A DNA stretch of 8,775 nucleotides. Source: Rickettsiales bacterium. Its GTDB lineage: Bacteria; Pseudomonadota; Alphaproteobacteria; Rickettsiales; UBA1997. Shown here one piece after another: positions 1 through 7,330 of this stretch; the stretch's first letter is position 1; every line of letters starts with the position of its first letter. The position numbers were made by a program, and so were the translations under genes. The notes beneath the pieces are model-generated. The model was not told the origin of the DNA and did not search any database. It saw only the letters and a program-made list of their open reading frames with translations. The stretch lies in the NCBI GenBank assembly GCA_031284025.1, contig JAITAR010000042.1:1-8775 (forward strand), given 5' to 3'.

Positions 1-226
1 TAATTTATTAATTTTTCATTGAATTACTGAATTTTAATGAACATGTTTTCTATTAGAATAGTCAATACACAATTTATAAAAATGCAAATAGAGAAAACCC
101 AGCAAAAACTAGGTCCTCAGCCATTCGACTGCAAATTGCGAATTTTTCAAAAATTTTATGTTATTCTAAAAACTTTATTGACCTTTAAAAAATTCGCTGT
201 AGCCTGCCGCCTGGGTTTTAGGTTGT
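1..226. other. AT-rich intergenic stretch left of tRNA-Asn
   Basis: I see no convincing gene here. A plus-strand open frame from 37 runs straight through the tRNA and has no recognisable protein features. The stretch holds short AT-rich inverted repeats: AAATT (133-137) with AATTT (141-145), and AATTTTT (141-147) with AAAAATT (149-155). They lie just upstream of the probable tRNA promoter. They may act as an A+T-rich upstream element, but such repeats are expected by chance at this base composition. Confidence 0.5.
178..205 (+). promoter_or_regulatory. Probable sigma-70-type promoter of tRNA-Asn
   Basis: TTGACC at 178-183 serves as the -35 box and TAGCCT at 200-205 as the -10 box, with a 16-bp spacer. 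A GC-rich stretch (GCCGCCTGG, 206-214) follows at the discriminator position, which is typical of stable-RNA promoters under stringent control. The predicted start near 212 would give a short leader before the tRNA begins at 227. The -10 box is a weak match to TATAAT, but the same TAGCCT with a TTGACT partner occurs upstream of the gene at 6460-7269. Confidence 0.5.
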
Positions 227-301
227 TCCACAATAGCTCAGCGGTAGAGCAATCGGCTGTTAACCGGTTGGTCGTAGGTTCGAATCCTACTTGTGGAGCC
301 A
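227..301 (+). tRNA. tRNA-Asn(GTT)
   Basis: A full cloverleaf can be folded. The acceptor stem is TCCACAA (227-233) with TTGTGGA (291-297). The D stem is GCTC (236-239) with GAGC (247-250). The anticodon stem is ATCGG (252-256) with CCGGT (264-268), containing one T-G wobble. The seven-base loop CTGTTAA carries anticodon GTT at 259-261, which reads Asn codons AAC/AAT. The T stem is GTAGG (274-278) with CCTAC (286-290), and the T loop is TTCGAAT. The discriminator base is G298 and CCA is encoded at 299-301. It is transcribed toward the minus-strand operon, so the two converge. Confidence 0.97.
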
Positions 302-323
302 TTCAACCCGTTGGATGGTTTTT
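299..323 (+). terminator. Intrinsic terminator of tRNA-Asn
   Basis: The stem CCATTCAA (299-306) pairs with TTGGATGG (311-318) with one T-G wobble, around a four-base loop, and is followed by TTTTT (319-323). This is a compact rho-independent terminator for the plus strand. The CCA end of the tRNA forms the first bases of the stem, so terminator and tRNA 3' end overlap. On the minus strand the stem is not followed by a T tract, so it would not obviously stop the converging helicase operon. Confidence 0.75.
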
Positions 324-360
324 GGCAGTACCGGTGGCTGAGCGCGGCCGACGAAGGCTA

Positions 361-2571
361 CTATAGCGAAAATTTTCCCAACAGTTCTTTAAGACCACGA
401 AAGTCCAAATGTTTTTCACAGTGGGATCCTATTTTTAACTCCTTGGGAATCAGGTAGTCCCATTTTTCCGGGGCTAGTACCTTGTCATGGGAAAATTTTT
501 TTTCACTTTTTACAGCCGCGTCATAGTATTTGTCAACTATGCTGTAGAAATCTTGTTCTGTCATGTTAGCTATATCTTTAAGGTGACGTAGCAAATTGTC
601 CCGGTCGCTGTTAACCTCAACGTAGCAACCCATGTTGTAGGCTCCAATCTTTCTACTGGTTAGGATAAAAGCTAAAGTTTCATTTTTAAGGTCGCCGGCC
701 CAGGTCATAATCATACTTTCATTTCCCACAGCTACCACCTGTTTATTTTCTAGCTCCGTTTTCAAAGCAAACTCTCTAGCATCAGCAAAAAATTGTCTGG
801 CCTTCTCGTCCAAAAATAGAATCTCATCACAGCCAAATAAAAGTTTCCTCATTTCTGCTCTGATTTCATCGTCAATGGGTGGACCTTTACAGTGACCCAT
901 GTAGGGTTTGCCCCCATGTGCCGGCCTTACGTAAATTATAAGCTTGTCCACATCTACGTCTATGACGTGCCATTTTTTACCAGCGAATATTATGTAACTA
1001 TCCTGCGATGGTGGCGGGTTCATGCTGGATACCCCAAGTGACTGTGATCCAAAAATAATTCTATATTCTTTCGGAGTACAAAAGGCTGCATAGAAATCCT
1101 TTGAATTTACAACATTTTCTCCCTTCGGAGTGAGAAAAATTTCGTTTGAATTTTCTACCATGTAGATGATTTCGTGTAATTTCAGGGATTTTAATATCGA
1201 TAGAAAATCCTCTTCGCCTATGTAGGGAAATGCGCCATTTGTCACAAGGATTTTCCATAGATTGTTAATTTTTAGGCCTCCACATTGAACTATGGACGAA
1301 AGGATTTGCTGCACAAAAGTTGAATAGTGGTGATAGTTGGGATTCGGAGTCTCCACCCAGTTGCGAAGCATAAGATTTATCATGGCTATGTGTGTTAAAG
1401 TGCTCTGTGCTATGTCATTGTAGAGTTGTCTATCTCTACTGTCATTTGCCAATTCAAAGCTATAGGCCCGAAGAATAGCTGGCTCTGAAAATTTTCGTCC
1501 AGAGCGACCCAGCCGCTGTCTGAGGCTGGCAACGGATAGTGGATGGTCAATCTGGGCTATTGATTTGACCGACCCCAGGTCGATGCCAAGTTCTAGTGTA
1601 GTTGTAGCCACAACGGTTATATGGGAAGTTTCAGATTTTATTTTTATCTCCGCCTCCTCTCGTATTCCCTTTGCCAGAGAACCATGGTGCGGATAGAAGT
1701 GATTCGGCAAATTTTTACGCTCGCATAGATCAGATAAACCTGAACTTAGCAGCTCTACCATTTCAATGCTATCCGGATAAACGATGTTATTGCTGTCATA
1801 TAGCTTTTCGAATAGCATCGGAATAACCCTACAGGCCATGTCATTGATCTCTGTAGTTGCCGGCTGAATCAGGCTAAGAGAAATTTTTAACTTCTTTCCT
1901 AGGTTTTCTCCCACTATTACTTTTACCTCTTCGGGATTGCTGTGACGTAGATAAACTTTTGCTACGGCTGTATTTCCGAGGGTAGCTGAGAGTCCCACTC
2001 GCGGCACCGAGCCTTTCCTAAGGATCGATATTCTGTCCATTAGAGATTGCAACTGCTTTCCTCTTTCCGAGCCTATGAAAGAGTGTAATTCATCAACAAC
2101 TATGTATTTCAGATCTCCAAGCAGATACTGTATGGTATCTCCTCTGTTCACAAAAAGAGATTCTAGTGATTCTGGCGTTATTATCACAATACCTCTAGCA
2201 TTACGTCCAACATTTTGTTTTTTTGACGTTGAAACATCCCCATGCCATGGAATGACCTGTATTCCTAGTGGCTCACAGAGATTGTATAGCCTGTTATGCT
2301 GGTCATTGATGAGAGTTTTCAGAGGGCTAACATATAGAACAAGACTGTCGGCATTATCAAGTATATACGATATAATAGGAAGAAATGCCGCTTCAGTTTT
2401 TCCACCGGCCGTAGCGGCTGAAATAATCAGATCTGGACCAGGTTTCAGAAGAATTGGAATTGCTTCCTCCTGGATAGCTCTAAGGCTTTTCCAACCCTGA
2501 CGCCAAATCCATTTTTGAATATCACGGTGCAGCAATCTATGGTTATTAGAGAACGAAGTTTGCAAATTCAT
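361..2571 (-). CDS. Lhr/BrxHI-like superfamily 2 DEAD/DEAH helicase
   Basis: This is a probable ATP-driven DNA helicase or translocase of the Lhr-like group found with BrxD-type ATPases. Numbered from the upstream GTG at 2580 (739 aa), the visible motifs are a Q motif around Q37, motif I AATAGGKT (55-62), motif Ia (about 83-94), motif II DELH (163-166), motif III SAT (198-200), motif V TTLELGIDL (327-335) and motif VI QRLGRSGR (355-362). The C-terminal half has a probable winged-helix region and an FAGKKWHVIDVD-type segment like Lhr C-terminal barrels. No frameshift or missing helicase motif is seen. The start is uncertain: GTG 2580, GTG 2574 and ATG 2571 are all possible. I favour the ATG because GGTGA lies five bases upstream. 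It overlaps the end of the ATPase gene by 26 bp (35 bp from GTG 2580), implying translational coupling. It is the last gene of the operon. Confidence 0.9.
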   Translation of the reverse strand: MNLQTSFSNNHRLLHRDIQKWIWRQGWKSLRAIQEEAIPILLKPGPDLIISAATAGGKTEAAFLPIISYILDNADSLVLYVSPLKTLINDQHNRLYNLCEPLGIQVIPWHGDVSTSKKQNVGRNARGIVIITPESLESLFVNRGDTIQYLLGDLKYIVVDELHSFIGSERGKQLQSLMDRISILRKGSVPRVGLSATLGNTAVAKVYLRHSNPEEVKVIVGENLGKKLKISLSLIQPATTEINDMACRVIPMLFEKLYDSNNIVYPDSIEMVELLSSGLSDLCERKNLPNHFYPHHGSLAKGIREEAEIKIKSETSHITVVATTTLELGIDLGSVKSIAQIDHPLSVASLRQRLGRSGRKFSEPAILRAYSFELANDSRDRQLYNDIAQSTLTHIAMINLMLRNWVETPNPNYHHYSTFVQQILSSIVQCGGLKINNLWKILVTNGAFPYIGEEDFLSILKSLKLHEIIYMVENSNEIFLTPKGENVVNSKDFYAAFCTPKEYRIIFGSQSLGVSSMNPPPSQDSYIIFAGKKWHVIDVDVDKLIIYVRPAHGGKPYMGHCKGPPIDDEIRAEMRKLLFGCDEILFLDEKARQFFADAREFALKTELENKQVVAVGNESMIMTWAGDLKNETLAFILTSRKIGAYNMGCYVEVNSDRDNLLRHLKDIANMTEQDFYSIVDKYYDAAVKSEKKFSHDKVLAPEKWDYLIPKELKIGSHCEKHLDFRGLKELLGKFSL

Positions 2572-3853
2572 CACTGTCACCGTCCTGTTTTATTACAACG
2601 TCATCACCTCCGTCTCTTCTAAAATTCAGATCGCCCGTGTCTAACACGTTTTCCCAGTTTTCATTGGGATTTTGTTCCAAAATAGACAGAAAATTTATAA
2701 ATGATACAATAGTTGTTCGTGGAGTTCGAAAATAGTCATTTCCCAGACGACTTGATGAAAGTTTCATAAACGCTGACAGCGCCTCATCGGGAACTATGTA
2801 TTTTTCTGGATCCCCAAAGGCATAGACGTGACGAATGTTTTTTATCAACACGTAGAACTCCTCTGGTGTTAGATTTTTCAACCTTATCACTGGACCAGAA
2901 AAATCAACGGTGTCGCCGTGAACATATGGATTTTCGGCCAATCTTGACTGTAGTGCCTCGTAGCTGTAAAGTCCACGTCTCGTGTCCGTCAGAAATTCTG
3001 GGGTACCGGCCAGTAAAAATCCTATCTCCTGGACATTGCCCTGCAGCACATCATTGAGAATGCGAAGAATTTGTTCGTAGTTCCCATTTCTTGCAACGGT
3101 GTTGTGAAGTTTATACAAATTTACCATTTCATCCAAAAACACGTACAGTCCAGAATAGCCAGCTATGCTGACAAACTTTGACATTAGCTTAAGTTGGTCA
3201 TAGATATTGTCGTCGTTGACAATGCTTCTTACACCCAGTAGCTGATTAGCCTCAGTCTTTGTACTAAATTCTCCCCTTAGCCATCTTACAGCGTTTTGCT
3301 TCAGACTGTCATTTCCAGATTCATAACCCCGATAGTATGCTTTTAGAACCGTAGTAAAATCATAGCCATTTAGCATCTCCTCCAGCGGCAGTAATTTTTC
3401 CCGTATAATTCTGTCCGTTGCTCTAGTACGCTGTTTGGCCTCATCCATAGCCGACGCTATAAATTTTTCCACGACGGACATCATTGCTTCACCATCGGCC
3501 TTAGTTTTTGTGGCCATATTTTTCATTAGTTCACCGAAGAGAGACCGCGCCTGGCCACTTGAACCCAATAGACGTCTCGTCGGATTAAGATCGGCACTAA
3601 CGGTCACAAGTTTTTTCTCAAGCGCAATGTTTTTAACTAAATTAATGAAAAAAGATTTGCCTGATCCATAGTCACCTATCACCAGTCGAAAAGAAGTTCC
3701 TCCAGAGGCAATTGCTTCTATAGTTTTCTCCATAGCCTCAATCTCTTTTCTGCGACCCACCTGGATTAGGTGTTGGCCATAGCGCGGAACTACACCGGCT
3801 CTCAGCGATTGGACTAGAGCTTCTCGCTCCCTTGGCTTTATTATAGAATTCAA
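2546..3853 (-). CDS. BrxD-like (DUF2791-family) P-loop ATPase
   Basis: This 435-aa AAA-type ATPase resembles BrxD of type 2 BREX and the DUF2791 ATPases paired with Lhr-like helicases. The N-terminal LRAGVVPRYG (17-26) followed by QVGRRKEI (31-38) is the usual family opening. Walker A is GDYGSGKS (60-67). A Walker B-like LYVFLDE ends at D241-E242. LLAGTPEFL (280-288) fits a sensor strand, and FRTPRTTI (375-382) is a candidate arginine-finger region. The start is TTG, sharing TTGA with the TGA stop of the upstream gene (4-bp overlap). An in-frame TAA lies only five codons upstream and the first internal ATG is at residue 41, past the conserved opening, so TTG is the sensible start. Its 3' end overlaps the helicase start. 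The tight overlaps suggest the three products act together, with this protein probably binding DNA or loading its partners; that role is inferred. Confidence 0.9.
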   Translation of the reverse strand: MNSIIKPREREALVQSLRAGVVPRYGQHLIQVGRRKEIEAMEKTIEAIASGGTSFRLVIGDYGSGKSFFINLVKNIALEKKLVTVSADLNPTRRLLGSSGQARSLFGELMKNMATKTKADGEAMMSVVEKFIASAMDEAKQRTRATDRIIREKLLPLEEMLNGYDFTTVLKAYYRGYESGNDSLKQNAVRWLRGEFSTKTEANQLLGVRSIVNDDNIYDQLKLMSKFVSIAGYSGLYVFLDEMVNLYKLHNTVARNGNYEQILRILNDVLQGNVQEIGFLLAGTPEFLTDTRRGLYSYEALQSRLAENPYVHGDTVDFSGPVIRLKNLTPEEFYVLIKNIRHVYAFGDPEKYIVPDEALSAFMKLSSSRLGNDYFRTPRTTIVSFINFLSILEQNPNENWENVLDTGDLNFRRDGGDDVVIKQDGDSDEFANFVL

Positions 3854-6309
3854 TTGTTCATTTCTTTAATCAACTCCGGATTAACATACACCATATTATC
3901 AAAAATTTCAACAAAAGTTTCGCTGAATTTACCGTTTATTTCCTCCAGGGCGCCATCAAGCATGATTTGTCTATCTCTAGCAAAAATTTCCAATTCTTTC
4001 AAAGTCCATTCTTCTTGTCCCATAAGGTGATCTAGAAGGATGGTTGCCCCTCTAGATAATTTTAGCTCAGCCATTGAACCATCGGTGGGAGTCACGGCGG
4101 ATTCTTCTTTGAAAATTTCCTGTGTTAAAATATCTTGAATCAATTCAGTTTCCTCCTCCAACTCTCTGATTTTTTTCTGATCCAGCTGATGTGTTGCAAC
4201 AACTGAGCAGTGGCTGGCAGCTGAGTTTTTTCTAATTGGGATTATGTTCTCACTTTGACGGCGTTTTTGCATTTTGATATCGTTTATATAGGCAATGTTG
4301 TTATGGTCTAGTAATTCTACCGCTAGCTGCAGCATATTTTTGCTATGTGTACCTACAGCCAACATTTTCATAATTTCTGATAAAAAATAGCGTCCTCGGC
4401 CTCTATTAAGTTTTTCCAGCAGCGGGGCAAATTTTTGTTTTCTCAGCGGTTCGGGAAGGTACAGCCATGTTCCTTCGGGACTAGTAGATTTTCTCGTCAC
4501 TGCCCTACTGTACGGTTCAATGGCGCTAGTTACCTCATTAACGATCTGCTGCAGTTCATTTAGATAGGAGTAGTAATACTTTATGTCTACAACGCCGGTG
4601 ATTTCAGTTTCACTGACATTTATATTCGATGATGCTGAAACATAATTTAATTTAAGCTCCGTATTCGCTTTGACCTTCACAATAATTCCATCCCCATATT
4701 TTTCTCTGTACCTATACCTAAATAACTCGTTAAACTCCGTTTCACAGTGTCTAGCCGATGTTTTAAATAAAGTAGCATAATCTCCAGGATTTTTTAGCCA
4801 CGCTAGGACCATAGTAGCCGGCAGAGGCTTTCTTTGGCATATCAAATTGCCAAGAGCTAGTCCCAAATCTACAGGAGTTTCATAGATTTCAGAAGAAAAA
4901 TAGCTGTATTTTTCGAATTTCGACACGTCAATTTCTTCCTTTAGCGCTATATTAGTTTCTATGTAATTTAGAAATCGACCGGAATACATTCGAAAAGAAT
5001 CATTATGATCATAGATTTTTATGAGTCTTTCGATCTCATCTTTAATTTGTCCTATTTCTACCTCTGAGCCATCATTTCCCACTATTTCAAAATATCTTTG
5101 CTCCAAACCATAGAAAAATAGAAAAACATAGCCAATGTCGATCGTCGATTCACTTCTATCACTTGCCAGCCACATTAGATATGCTCCCCGCTGCTCTCTA
5201 TTTGTTCCCTTGGAATAGGATGGCCAGTAGTCTAATTTCTTTGGCCCGATGTTTCCAGCAGTATAGGTAATTGGAAGAATTGTTGAAATGACGCAGCGTA
5301 AATTTGACGTTCCCGCTTTCGTATAGATCATACCATAGGCTATCCTTATACCCTGTATCTCCACCACCGTGCCCTTTGGATGCCATGTAGTCGCGTAACT
5401 AATTTCCAAAATACTAGTTACCTCATTGACCATTTCCTGCAAGAATACCAGACAATAGTTGTAGTGGCGAATATTCACAGTGCCAACAATCTTTTTTAGG
5501 AAACATTTACTATGGGATGATTCCAGTCTATAGTGTGCATATAATTCTGTTCCAGGTTTTCTATCTACAACTATTCCTTCACCATACCTGACAGAGTATT
5601 TCTTCATAAATAATTCATCAAATTTTTCCTCATAGCGTCGCACTATCGCTTCAAATTGTATGCGGTATCTTCTAGAATTCTTAAGCCATTTCAGAGCTAG
5701 CATAGCTGGAATTGGTCTATGGCTATCTACAATTTTACCTAGAAGAATTTCCAAAGCAAAGGGAGCCTCCCCTTCATTGACAAAAAGTCTATCGATGCGC
5801 TGTAAAATATTGTCATCTTCATCTTGGGGAATGTAGTTCAAATTTTCACTGGATGAATGACAGTATTTCTCAAATTCTTCATCGGTAACGGAAAAACCGC
5901 TAGAATCACAAATTTTATCGAATATCAGAAGTTTTTCAGCACACTCACAAAAAGAATCATTATATTTGTACGCCAGAGAAAGCCTCCTAACCTCATCCAT
6001 GAGCTGTTTTCTCTCCTCTTCGACTCCTTCGTCTGTTTCTACCTCGAAGTAGCGCCATTCCAGTCCGTAGAAGAACAGAAATACATACTCTATGTGGATA
6101 TCACTAACATTTCTATCTCCAGAAAGCCACGTCAAATAGACCCTTCGCTGATCTCTATTGAGTATGCTGTAAGTCGACTGGCGAGTAGGTTTTTTTGGTT
6201 CATCACCCTTCCCAAAGGACGCTACCGCTAACCCCGTTGAAATTACATATGTCGCATCCGTTGGCTCGGCACTCGTGTAGATCATCCCAGGTATTTTAAA
6301 ACCGGCCAA
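3850..6309 (-). CDS. Large protein with two tandem TerB-N domains and a C-terminal TerB-C domain
   Basis: This 819-aa protein (from TTG 6309) belongs to the TerB-N/TerB-C group linked to helicase and ATPase DNA-processing modules. Residues 1 to about 305 and about 306 to 605 are two copies of the same domain. WLSGDRN (61-67) matches WLASDRS (380-386), YVFLFFYGLEWRYFE (75-89) matches YVFLFFYGLEQRYFE (394-408), and NEVTSILE (295-302) matches NEVTSAIE (591-598). After a linker, a charged segment (about 705-735) leads to a TerB-C-like end (about 750-819) with LLDHLMGQEEWTLKEL and LDGALEEIN. I see no acidic metal-binding motif of a TerB core between them. No membrane segment or signal peptide is seen. 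It is the first gene of the three-gene block and overlaps the ATPase gene by 4 bp. The start is doubtful: no ribosome binding site precedes the TTG, and similarity to copy 2 continues upstream. Confidence 0.82.
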   Translation of the reverse strand: MAGFKIPGMIYTSAEPTDATYVISTGLAVASFGKGDEPKKPTRQSTYSILNRDQRRVYLTWLSGDRNVSDIHIEYVFLFFYGLEWRYFEVETDEGVEEERKQLMDEVRRLSLAYKYNDSFCECAEKLLIFDKICDSSGFSVTDEEFEKYCHSSSENLNYIPQDEDDNILQRIDRLFVNEGEAPFALEILLGKIVDSHRPIPAMLALKWLKNSRRYRIQFEAIVRRYEEKFDELFMKKYSVRYGEGIVVDRKPGTELYAHYRLESSHSKCFLKKIVGTVNIRHYNYCLVFLQEMVNEVTSILEISYATTWHPKGTVVEIQGIRIAYGMIYTKAGTSNLRCVISTILPITYTAGNIGPKKLDYWPSYSKGTNREQRGAYLMWLASDRSESTIDIGYVFLFFYGLEQRYFEIVGNDGSEVEIGQIKDEIERLIKIYDHNDSFRMYSGRFLNYIETNIALKEEIDVSKFEKYSYFSSEIYETPVDLGLALGNLICQRKPLPATMVLAWLKNPGDYATLFKTSARHCETEFNELFRYRYREKYGDGIIVKVKANTELKLNYVSASSNINVSETEITGVVDIKYYYSYLNELQQIVNEVTSAIEPYSRAVTRKSTSPEGTWLYLPEPLRKQKFAPLLEKLNRGRGRYFLSEIMKMLAVGTHSKNMLQLAVELLDHNNIAYINDIKMQKRRQSENIIPIRKNSAASHCSVVATHQLDQKKIRELEEETELIQDILTQEIFKEESAVTPTDGSMAELKLSRGATILLDHLMGQEEWTLKELEIFARDRQIMLDGALEEINGKFSETFVEIFDNMVYVNPELIKEMNN

Positions 6310-6405
6310 TTTTACTACAGTATCTTTAGGATGCCAAATTACTAGTCCACTAATTTTAGTCTCAGTCCTATTATAAAATATAGGCTCACCAGTTTGCAGA
6401 AATAG
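6310..6405 (-). other. Upstream in-frame extension of the TerB-N gene, lacking a standard start codon
   Basis: Reading the TerB-N frame back from TTG 6309 gives codons for VIWHPKDTVVKL directly before AGFKIPGMIYT. This matches TTWHPKGTVVEIQGIRIAYGMIYT at the start of the second copy, so the region behaves as coding and supplies the tryptophan that normally opens a TerB-N domain. The frame runs to a TAG at 6406-6408 and contains no ATG, GTG or TTG. An ATG in the same frame lies at 6433-6435, nine codons before the TAG. Either the gene is interrupted by the TAG, uses a rare start (ATT, ATA or CTG), or the sequence carries an error. Confidence 0.65.
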
Positions 6406-6459
6406 CTATAAAATACAAACATTTTTTACGACCATGGAAAAACATAGCACGTAATTTAT

Positions 6460-7269
6460 CTAGGCAAGTTTGGATTCAGACAAAAATTCTTTTATTTTTA
6501 TCAAATCACTCCAAGAATCTTTTTTCTTTTCTCCATGTCTCAGAAGGAGTAGGGGACTGTAGGTACCTGTAGTCTTTATTTTTGACCGTAGATAGCAATT
6601 ATCGTAGTCCAAAATCCTACCTCTTAAATTAGCTAGAGTTTTATTTTTTTCAAAGAGAGTGGTTACACCATAACTTCCATTGAAAATTATAAATTTTGGC
6701 TCCAAAAGACCTATCATTTTTTCAACGAAGGGTTTGCATATGTCCAACTCTTCAACTATCGGTGCCCTATTACCCGGGAGACGCCAGAAGAAAGTATTCA
6801 AAAAACACAGAGCACCAAAATCTACGTCTATAGACTGCAGCATTTTTCTAAAAAGATCCCCACTTTTACCGGCGAATATTGTACCAGCCACATCGTCATC
6901 ATCGTCAGGAAAATCGTTTATTACTATAATCTTTGAGTTTACATTTCCTCCCATAACTATAGTATTTGTGGCCATCTTTCTAAAATTGTCGTAGAGCTCA
7001 AGAGTATATATTGTATTTAGCAGCTGATCTACACTATTACTCTGATCAGCTATTTCTCTAACTTGGGCATTGTTACCAGAAATTGAATTTTTTATGTCCC
7101 TCTGTTGCCTTGCCAGAGCAGCGATTGTATCACCCAGTCCAACTCCAATCGATTTCTGATATTTATTTTGTAGACCAACAAAACCACCGCTGTCTATACT
7201 TTCATCAAAAAACTCGTTGACACCATTAGCTCTGAACCACTCCAGTAAAATAACTAAATCTTCTTGCAT
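6460..7269 (-). CDS. Divergent uracil-DNA-glycosylase-superfamily protein, probably without the usual catalytic residues
   Basis: This 269-aa protein aligns by eye along its length with family 4-type uracil-DNA glycosylases of alphaproteobacteria. It opens with LLEWFRANGVNE (8-19). Later blocks are IFAGKSGDLF (131-140), FWRLPGNRAP (161-170), the ICKPFVE segment (177-183), LEPKFIIFNGS (189-199), LRGR (215-218) and KDSWSDL (250-256). The active sites are altered. Motif A, usually GE-x-PG, reads NDFPDDDDD (118-126), and the usual HP of motif B reads SP (238-239). The cysteine expected before the ATN segment (100-102) is absent and only scattered cysteines remain, so an iron-sulfur cluster is doubtful. 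It may be a decayed repair gene or a repurposed nucleic-acid-binding member. The ATG start fits the family's N terminus but lacks a clear ribosome binding site. It lies upstream of, and on the same strand as, the TerB-N/ATPase/helicase block, 150 bp from TTG 6309. Confidence 0.78.
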   Translation of the reverse strand: MQEDLVILLEWFRANGVNEFFDESIDSGGFVGLQNKYQKSIGVGLGDTIAALARQQRDIKNSISGNNAQVREIADQSNSVDQLLNTIYTLELYDNFRKMATNTIVMGGNVNSKIIVINDFPDDDDDVAGTIFAGKSGDLFRKMLQSIDVDFGALCFLNTFFWRLPGNRAPIVEELDICKPFVEKMIGLLEPKFIIFNGSYGVTTLFEKNKTLANLRGRILDYDNCYLRSKIKTTGTYSPLLLLRHGEKKKDSWSDLIKIKEFLSESKLA

Positions 7270-7317
7270 AAAATCTAAAATATTTCGGTTGCCATTCCCC
7301 TATCTTAACGATAGCCG

Positions 7318-7330
7318 TCCTAGGCTAGGA
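7318..7330. repeat. 13-bp perfect palindrome, possible operator
   Basis: TCCTAGGCTAGGA is a perfect inverted repeat of TCCTAG and CTAGGA around one G. A further half-site, TCCTA at 7340-7344, forms a second inverted pair with TAGGA (7326-7330) at nine-base spacing. The palindrome covers the presumed -10 box of the promoter for the gene at 6460-7269, a place where a repressor could act. No regulator is encoded in the window, so the operator role is inferred. Confidence 0.35.

Noticed and set aside
141..155. AT-only palindrome AATTTTT-C-AAAAATT
   Set aside because: It could be read as a hairpin or operator, but such sequences are common by chance in DNA this AT-rich and nothing nearby depends on it.
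37..366. Plus-strand open frame of 109 codons at the left edge
   Set aside because: It runs through the tRNA-Asn gene and its terminator, shows no ribosome binding site and no recognisable protein motif.
2075..2500. Plus-strand open frame of 141 codons inside the helicase gene
   Set aside because: It lies entirely antisense to conserved helicase motifs whose coding evidence is strong, and its translation has no recognisable domain.
5857..6231. Plus-strand open frame of 124 codons opposite the first TerB-N domain
   Set aside because: It is antisense to a domain supported by an internal repeat, so it is best explained as a shadow.
6386..6445. Short minus-strand frame MFFHGRKKCLYFIAISANW from ATG 6445, resembling a short hydrophobic leader
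   Set aside because: It stops after 19 codons, is in a different frame from the TerB-N gene, and has no ribosome binding site. A frameshift joining it to the TerB-N gene is possible but not supported by anything beyond proximity.
6890..6910. Trinucleotide run encoding five aspartates in the UDG-like protein
   Set aside because: Considered as a phase-variable microsatellite. It is only five codons with mixed GAT/GAC, and a three-base unit would not switch the frame.
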